Shown here one piece after another: positions 42,348-47,043 of a stretch of 47,043 nt of DNA. This DNA comes from Caldivirga sp. (GTDB lineage: Archaea; Thermoproteota; Thermoprotei; Thermoproteales; Thermocladiaceae), in the NCBI RefSeq assembly GCF_023256255.1, contig NZ_JAGDXD010000039.1, forward strand, positions 1 to 47,043. The letters are read 5' to 3'. Below the pieces are notes generated by a model. It searched no databases and was not told where the DNA came from. It worked only from the letters and a program-made list of their open reading frames with translations. Numbering within the stretch: position 1 is the stretch's first letter; the number at the start of each line of letters is the position of its first letter. The position numbers and the translations under genes were made by a program.

Positions 42348-43301
42348 TTAAACATAACTTAACTCAACCTTAATTACCTCATCGTAAAGCTTCTCCAGTT
42401 CACTTACAACCCCTGGGCTTAGGTAGTCGCCATCTGCCGCATCAATGTACTCCTCAAGCTCCTTAACAGACGTAACCGTAACCATTACTGTGGATATTGG
42501 GTAAGATAAAACGTACTTTAAGGCTAATTGACCTAGCGTTAACCCTAATTCATCGCTAATCGGCTTAATGTACTCATCCACGATTGACTTAGCCTTAATT
42601 AACCATTCACGGTTCCTCAACCTTCTATGATCCCCAGGTTGAAAGTTAAGCGTGAAGTTACTGGTTAGTATGTTTGAGGCATGCGGCACCCTGGTTATTA
42701 ACCCAACCTTACCATTACCAAGCCTTATCAGTGTCCTAGCAGGCTCCTGTTCAAGGACGTTAAACACGAACATTAATGCCTCATAGCCTGTTTCCATGGC
42801 TGCTAAACCCTCATTAAGAACATTGATTTCTGGACCAAGGGCAACACCAACATGCTCAATGTAACCATCCTTAACCAGCCCCATGAGGGTGTCGTAAAGT
42901 TCCCTGCTTCTCACAACCTCAAGGGGTGGATTATGTATTTGAAGCAAGTTCACTCTCCTACCCAGTCTTTCAATTGACTTAAGTGCAGCATACTTAATGT
43001 AACTCGGGTCAAATGATTGAGTTAACTTACCCCCTGATGCCTCATATATGTTGTAACCCACCTTAGTGAAGACGTAGACGTCATCATGACCCCTCAGCAC
43101 TTCACCCAGAAGCTTCTCACTTAATCCATTACCATACACGTCGGCAGTATCAAAGACGTTTACCCCAAGATCCAGGGCCTTCTTAATTATTGCCTTAGCT
43201 TCATCCAAAGTAACGTCACCGTACATGCCGCCAATGAACCATGCACCCAACCCAACCTCAGAAATCCTTAAACCAGTAACCCCAAGAGGCCTAAGCCTCA
43301 T
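42348..43301 (-). CDS. Aldo/keto reductase
   Basis: A 317-residue NAD(P)H-dependent oxidoreductase of the AKR TIM-barrel fold. The tetrad is recognisable as Asp in NVFDTADVYGNG with the Tyr, Lys in YVFTKVGYN and His in LLQIHNPP. LGVTGLRISEVGLGAWFIGG is the family N-terminus and SVKELEEYIDAAD the cofactor-end helix. Substrate unknown. Minus-strand promoter in the AT-rich 43302-43428. Confidence 0.92.
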   Translation of the reverse strand: MRLRPLGVTGLRISEVGLGAWFIGGMYGDVTLDEAKAIIKKALDLGVNVFDTADVYGNGLSEKLLGEVLRGHDDVYVFTKVGYNIYEASGGKLTQSFDPSYIKYAALKSIERLGRRVNLLQIHNPPLEVVRSRELYDTLMGLVKDGYIEHVGVALGPEINVLNEGLAAMETGYEALMFVFNVLEQEPARTLIRLGNGKVGLITRVPHASNILTSNFTLNFQPGDHRRLRNREWLIKAKSIVDEYIKPISDELGLTLGQLALKYVLSYPISTVMVTVTSVKELEEYIDAADGDYLSPGVVSELEKLYDEVIKVELSYV

Positions 43302-43428
43302 TATTCACGTAATTAACTTAACCAGTTATAATACTTACTTGAGAGTGCAGTATTGGTTAACCCCTAAATTACGCTTAAATTCAACCCTGAATAAAGTTTA
43401 TATTAAAGTCTCTAGGATAAGGTAGTTT

Positions 43429-44733
43429 ATGAGAATGGTGGCACTGCTCCTTATGCTCTTATCGATTTCACTAGTGAGCTTAGCTACTTACGTTCCTTCC
43501 CCTCCAGTTTACGTTACTGTCACTAAGATTTACGTAATAAGCATGAACCTATCCCATTCAGAGCCACCATGGGGCTACATTGAGTCCATTAAGGCTGGTC
43601 ATCCATTAACCTACAGTGAACTAACCAGTGAAGAGAATGCTACAGCACCATGGATTGGGGCCAGTGGCTTAACTTTAACCTTAACAATAGTCAACGCCAC
43701 ACCTACACCATACCCCATAGCTCTAAGCAACGCCGCCTTAAGTAATAGTACTGGTGGCGTAAGATGGATTATTAATGTAACTTACCTGGCCTCAACATTC
43801 AACACGCTTCAATCTCCCTTAAGCCTAAGGGCCAGGTGGTTCATATTAATCACGGCATCCATCAATGGCCTTAACTTAACGGTCTTCGCCTTTAAAACAG
43901 GCTACGAGATGCTGAGTGATGTTTTAGGTAACTTATCTACCATTGGTGGCTACCTAACGGAACCTAGCGGTTATAAGTATAGCCTGTGGCATCATTACCT
44001 CTACAATGGGACGCTGTGGTATGTTGTCCCCTTACCTGGTATTGTGGTGTTTTACACGTGGTTTGGTAATTACGTAGGTAAGTTAATGCCCTTACCCACC
44101 ACCATTAATAATCAAGGCACCTTCCCATCATACTTAAGGTATTTCACGGTAGCATTGAGGCAGTACTATAACTCCACGGTTATTAACTCATCATTAGCCA
44201 GCGTTAATTATGCATTGGGTAATGAGACTGACTACGGCTACTACATATTTAACATAGTGAGATTAGCGCCACTAGGCCCATTAGCCTACTACACCCCCAT
44301 AATAATGCTTAATAATGGCACCTTAGCTAACCCAAGTTGTCTCCCCATTTATTACGAATTAAGTGTGGTGTTTCAATTCGAGAATCCAGCCTACGGTAGC
44401 TTCACACCATATTTACTATTCAATGAGCTTTCACACGCCTCAAGCCTAATTACAATCAATGACTCATTACTGCTGGGTGGGTTCCTGATTAGCTATGACT
44501 TCTACAACTCAACGACCTTAACCATTACCCCACTTAACAGTGTAATATCCGAAGGCGTTAACTACACCAGTTGCCTAGTCCCCATTTATGATCCAGTTAA
44601 TGTTAATAAGCCATTGGTAATAGGTGGTGCACTGGATGCGTCACCACCTAATAAGCCTAATGGCGTCATGATACCTAAGCCCCTACTTAATGCATGGTTA
44701 TTTAGGCTACTTAGAATCATAATTAACCTCTAA
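43429..44733 (+). CDS. Secreted glycoprotein, unknown function
   Basis: A 434-residue exported protein. The N-terminal signal-like helix (about 2-22) ends before TYVPSPPVYVTVT. The rest is beta-rich and dominated by Asn, Thr, Ser and Tyr, with more than fifteen NxS/T sequons (for example NVTY, NGTLW, NSTVINSS, NDSLL, NYTS), so it is probably heavily N-glycosylated on the cell surface. Only two cysteines are seen (NPSCLP, NYTSCLV), possibly a disulfide. There is no C-terminal membrane helix, but the last 15 residues are hydrophobic and basic. No known family recognised; S-layer-associated or polymer-binding roles are guesses. Confidence 0.7.
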   Translation: MRMVALLLMLLSISLVSLATYVPSPPVYVTVTKIYVISMNLSHSEPPWGYIESIKAGHPLTYSELTSEENATAPWIGASGLTLTLTIVNATPTPYPIALSNAALSNSTGGVRWIINVTYLASTFNTLQSPLSLRARWFILITASINGLNLTVFAFKTGYEMLSDVLGNLSTIGGYLTEPSGYKYSLWHHYLYNGTLWYVVPLPGIVVFYTWFGNYVGKLMPLPTTINNQGTFPSYLRYFTVALRQYYNSTVINSSLASVNYALGNETDYGYYIFNIVRLAPLGPLAYYTPIIMLNNGTLANPSCLPIYYELSVVFQFENPAYGSFTPYLLFNELSHASSLITINDSLLLGGFLISYDFYNSTTLTITPLNSVISEGVNYTSCLVPIYDPVNVNKPLVIGGALDASPPNKPNGVMIPKPLLNAWLFRLLRIIINL

Positions 44734-45137
44734 TGTAGCCACTTAGTTTAATTAAGGTGAATTTTAGGCTAAGTTAAGTTACGTGCCTCATCCATGCCTT
44801 TTAACTCCCCGGCAAGTATTCTTAGCGTAACATGAGGGTGTGGTGGCTTAACCCAGCCCTGTTAGGTATACTTCACGCTTTACTTACCGGTTCTGCCTAG
44901 TTACTTACCCTGCTTGGGTAATACTAGTGGTAAGGTTTCTTAAGGGAGTAGGCTAATGAGGGTGTTGAATTAAGTTTAACCATTAACTTACCAGGGCCCG
45001 CTTTCCTTAAGCTAAGCCTTAACCTATTGAATCAACAGCTGTTAGCTACTATTATGCTTAAGTTACTGTTAAGTACGCATGATTCATTGCTACGTGATGC
45101 GCATTTAATTTAAAAAGTAATCCACAGGGGGTTTGTT
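44734..45137. other. 404-base spacer, no supported gene
   Basis: No intact gene is seen. A 22-codon frame (MRVWWLNPALLGILHALLTG, from 44832) ends quickly and could be a broken membrane-protein start or chance. ATTTAAAAAG at 45109-45118 is the likely TATA element of thrS. Confidence 0.4.
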
Positions 45138-46979
45138 ATGAGACTGCTCTTGATACATGCAGGGTCCTTTTCATTTGAGGTTAGGGATAAGGCTGTTGAG
45201 AACCCTGAACCATTGAGTGAAGAGTTGAAGAAGGGGAGTGCTGAGAATACTCTTGTTGTTTTCACTACTGTTGAGGAGAATGATAATGATTCGCCAAGCT
45301 TCCTGGAGAGGGTGGCTAATGATGTGCTTGACGTTGCCGGTAAGGTTAAGGCATCATCAGTTTTCCTCTACCCTTACGCTCACTTAAGCCCAAACCTAGC
45401 TCCACCACCTAGGGCAATAGCCATTCTTAACGCCCTCTATGAGACGCTTAAGGTTAAGGCCAATATACCGGTTCATAAGGCACCCTTCGGCTGGTATAAG
45501 GCATTCACAATAAGCTGCCTTGGTCATCCACTCTCAGAGTTGAGCAGAACCATAACACCCCAGGAGCCTGCCCCCCAAAGGAAGCCGTACACTAGGGATT
45601 ACTACGTGATTGTTTCACCAGATGGCTCAACTTATGACCCAGCCGGCTACAGCTTCAGTGAGAGGGATGCTGACTTGAAGGTTCTTGTTGATAAGGAGGT
45701 TTTTAAGAAGGAGCTTGAGGGTAAGGAGCAGCCTAGGTACATTGACTACTGCGTTAAGTTTGGTTTCGAGTGGGAGTCGTTATCGGATGTTGGCCACATG
45801 AGGTATGGGCCATACGCCACCGTGATGATTGAGCTCCTTGATGATTACTCATACCAGGTAGCTAAGTCACTGGGTATACCTGTCTTTAAGGTTAAGGGAA
45901 CAAACATGTTTAGGCTTTCAGATAAGGCTATTAGTGAACACGCTGGGTTATTTGGGGAGAGGATGTACATCACTGAGTCCGATGAGGAGTTAGTCATGAG
46001 GTACGCCGCCTGCTTCCAACAGTTCGCAATGATTAAGGACTGGGTGTTAAGCTACAGGAACTTACCCTTAGGTATGCTTGAGGTTGCGGACAGTTACAGG
46101 TATGAGCAGCCTGGTGAGACTGTGCTGTGTTTTAGGCTTAGGCGCTTCTACATGCCTGACCTACACATATTCGTTAAGGACCTTAAGGAGGCTATGGAAG
46201 TTGGGTTAAGGCTCCACGCCAAGATATTTGAGGAGATTAGGAAGATTGGGAGGGATTACGTTAGCCTCTATAATGTTAGTAAGGAATTCTTCGACCAGAA
46301 TAAGGATTACTTAGTGGAGTTAGCTAAGAGGGAGGGTAAGCCAATACTGGTTAGGGTTCTTGAGGGGGCTAGGTACTACTGGGTGCTTAACGTTGAATAC
46401 CACATAATTGATGAACTCAAGAGACCTAGGGAAATAGCCACCTTCCAATTCGACATTGGTAACGCCCAGAGGTTCGGCATTAAGTACAGGGATGAGGGCA
46501 ATAACATCAAGTACCCGGTAATAATACACACTGCAGTGTTAGGGAGCATTGAGAGGTATGTTTTCGCCCTACTGGACACCGCGGCTATTAATGAGGCTAA
46601 CGGCAAGGTACCCAGCCTACCAACCTGGATAGCCCCAGTTCAAGTTAGGGTTATACCAGTATCCAGTGGTTATAATGAGGCTGCGGTTGAGTTGGCTAGG
46701 AGGATTGAGGAGGCTGGCTTCAGGGTTGAGGTTGATGATAGGGATGAGACGGTGGGCAGGAAGATTAGGGACGCTGAAACACTCTGGGTACCTTACATCG
46801 TGGTCTTTGGTGAACGTGAGGCTAAGACAGGTGTATTAAGCGTGAGGATTAGGGGTGTGGGTCAAGTAGGGATGAGGATTGAGGAATTATTAAGTAGGCT
46901 GGACTCGGAGACCAAGGGTTACCCAAGGAAACCCTTAACGGCGCCAATGCTGCTTAGCATTAGGCCACCCTTACCTTAA
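45138..46979 (+). CDS. thrS: Threonyl-tRNA synthetase, archaeal type
   Basis: A 613-residue full-length archaeal ThrRS. Residues 1-140 form the archaeal editing domain, related to D-Tyr-tRNA deacylase (MRLLLIHAGSFSFEV, SSVFLYPYAHLSPNLAPPPRA). The class II catalytic core spans about 195-500, with motif 2 EVADSYRYEQPGETVLCFRLRRFYMPDLHIF and an AACFQQF segment at the zinc cysteine. The anticodon-binding domain comprises the last 110 residues (PVQVRVIPVSSGYNEAAVELARRIEEAG). Both editing and synthesis are present, unlike crenarchaea with split ThrRS-1/ThrRS-2. A GGGGG-type purine run precedes the ATG. Confidence 0.95.
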   Translation: MRLLLIHAGSFSFEVRDKAVENPEPLSEELKKGSAENTLVVFTTVEENDNDSPSFLERVANDVLDVAGKVKASSVFLYPYAHLSPNLAPPPRAIAILNALYETLKVKANIPVHKAPFGWYKAFTISCLGHPLSELSRTITPQEPAPQRKPYTRDYYVIVSPDGSTYDPAGYSFSERDADLKVLVDKEVFKKELEGKEQPRYIDYCVKFGFEWESLSDVGHMRYGPYATVMIELLDDYSYQVAKSLGIPVFKVKGTNMFRLSDKAISEHAGLFGERMYITESDEELVMRYAACFQQFAMIKDWVLSYRNLPLGMLEVADSYRYEQPGETVLCFRLRRFYMPDLHIFVKDLKEAMEVGLRLHAKIFEEIRKIGRDYVSLYNVSKEFFDQNKDYLVELAKREGKPILVRVLEGARYYWVLNVEYHIIDELKRPREIATFQFDIGNAQRFGIKYRDEGNNIKYPVIIHTAVLGSIERYVFALLDTAAINEANGKVPSLPTWIAPVQVRVIPVSSGYNEAAVELARRIEEAGFRVEVDDRDETVGRKIRDAETLWVPYIVVFGEREAKTGVLSVRIRGVGQVGMRIEELLSRLDSETKGYPRKPLTAPMLLSIRPPLP

Positions 46980-47043
46980 ACTCAACGCGCCTATTCTATG
47001 TATATTCCTGTTGTTTGTATTTTGTGTTTTATGCTTTCCCTCT

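Noticed and set aside
44832-44900. 22-codon frame MRVWWLNPALLGILHALLTG
   Set aside because: Stops quickly in all continuations examined, and no promoter or homology is seen.

Overview
The window is a piece of a thermophilic crenarchaeal chromosome. Every informational gene is archaeal: ribosomal proteins S13, S17 and S19 in archaeal form, exosome subunit Csl4, A-type ATP synthase subunit C, archaeal threonyl-tRNA synthetase, RIO1 kinase and HerA/NurA. Many genes have an A/T-rich TATA element about 25 bases before the start codon and almost no leader. Gene content (DsrE/TusA sulfur proteins, tungstate transporter, KaiC-like ATPase with its partner regulator, haem O synthase, pyruvate phosphate dikinase) and moderate GC suggest Thermoproteales, with a Caldivirga/Vulcanisaeta-like organism as best guess. 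That assignment is inference; no 16S gene is present.

Layout. 0.1-1.3 kb: a YbjQ-family protein and a YhfC-like membrane protein. 1.3-5.1 kb, minus strand: ACT protein, PRPP synthetase and a sulfur operon (DsrE, TusA, SQR-like flavoprotein, DUF1641). 5.4 kb: tRNA-Ala(GGC) with encoded CCA. 5.7-7.1 kb: KaiC-like ATPase convergent with its HTH partner. 7.2-8.8 kb: a membrane protein and TenA. 8.8-14.8 kb: an accessory island holding a possible TnpB tail, a doubly frameshifted archaeal ATPase, a CARF protein resembling Crn1 ring nucleases, a HerA-NurA pair, a three-repeat CRISPR mini-array and a C/D box sRNA. 14.8-22.9 kb: radical SAM protein, LysA, a 50-residue helical protein, folate genes (FolE, pteridine-reductase-like SDR, FolB-FolK fusion), haem O synthase, HtpX and an MntA/HepT pair. 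23.0-26.3 kb: S17 and S19, a structured RNA candidate, a short Rpp29-like protein, CobS and CobD.

26.4-36.6 kb, plus strand: MoxR ATPase, Csl4, ATP synthase subunit C, WtpABC tungstate transporter, MFS transporter, signal peptidase, S13, a nitrilase-fold hydrolase and a polyprenyl diphosphate synthase. 36.6-47.0 kb: PPDK, RIO1, a FAD oxidoreductase, a small VKOR-family protein, a small unknown, an aldo/keto reductase, a large secreted glycoprotein and ThrRS.

The most interesting region is 8.8-14.8 kb. A putative cyclic-oligoadenylate-degrading CARF protein, a DNA-end-processing HerA-NurA machine and an orphan CRISPR mini-array with its own promoter lie together among mobile-element debris, with no cas genes in view. 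Other notable points are the HepT homologue lacking the RX4H histidine, the Rpp29-like protein in a lineage suspected of having minimal RNase P, the shared PLGKED motif in the KaiC/HTH pair, and two small RNA candidates.
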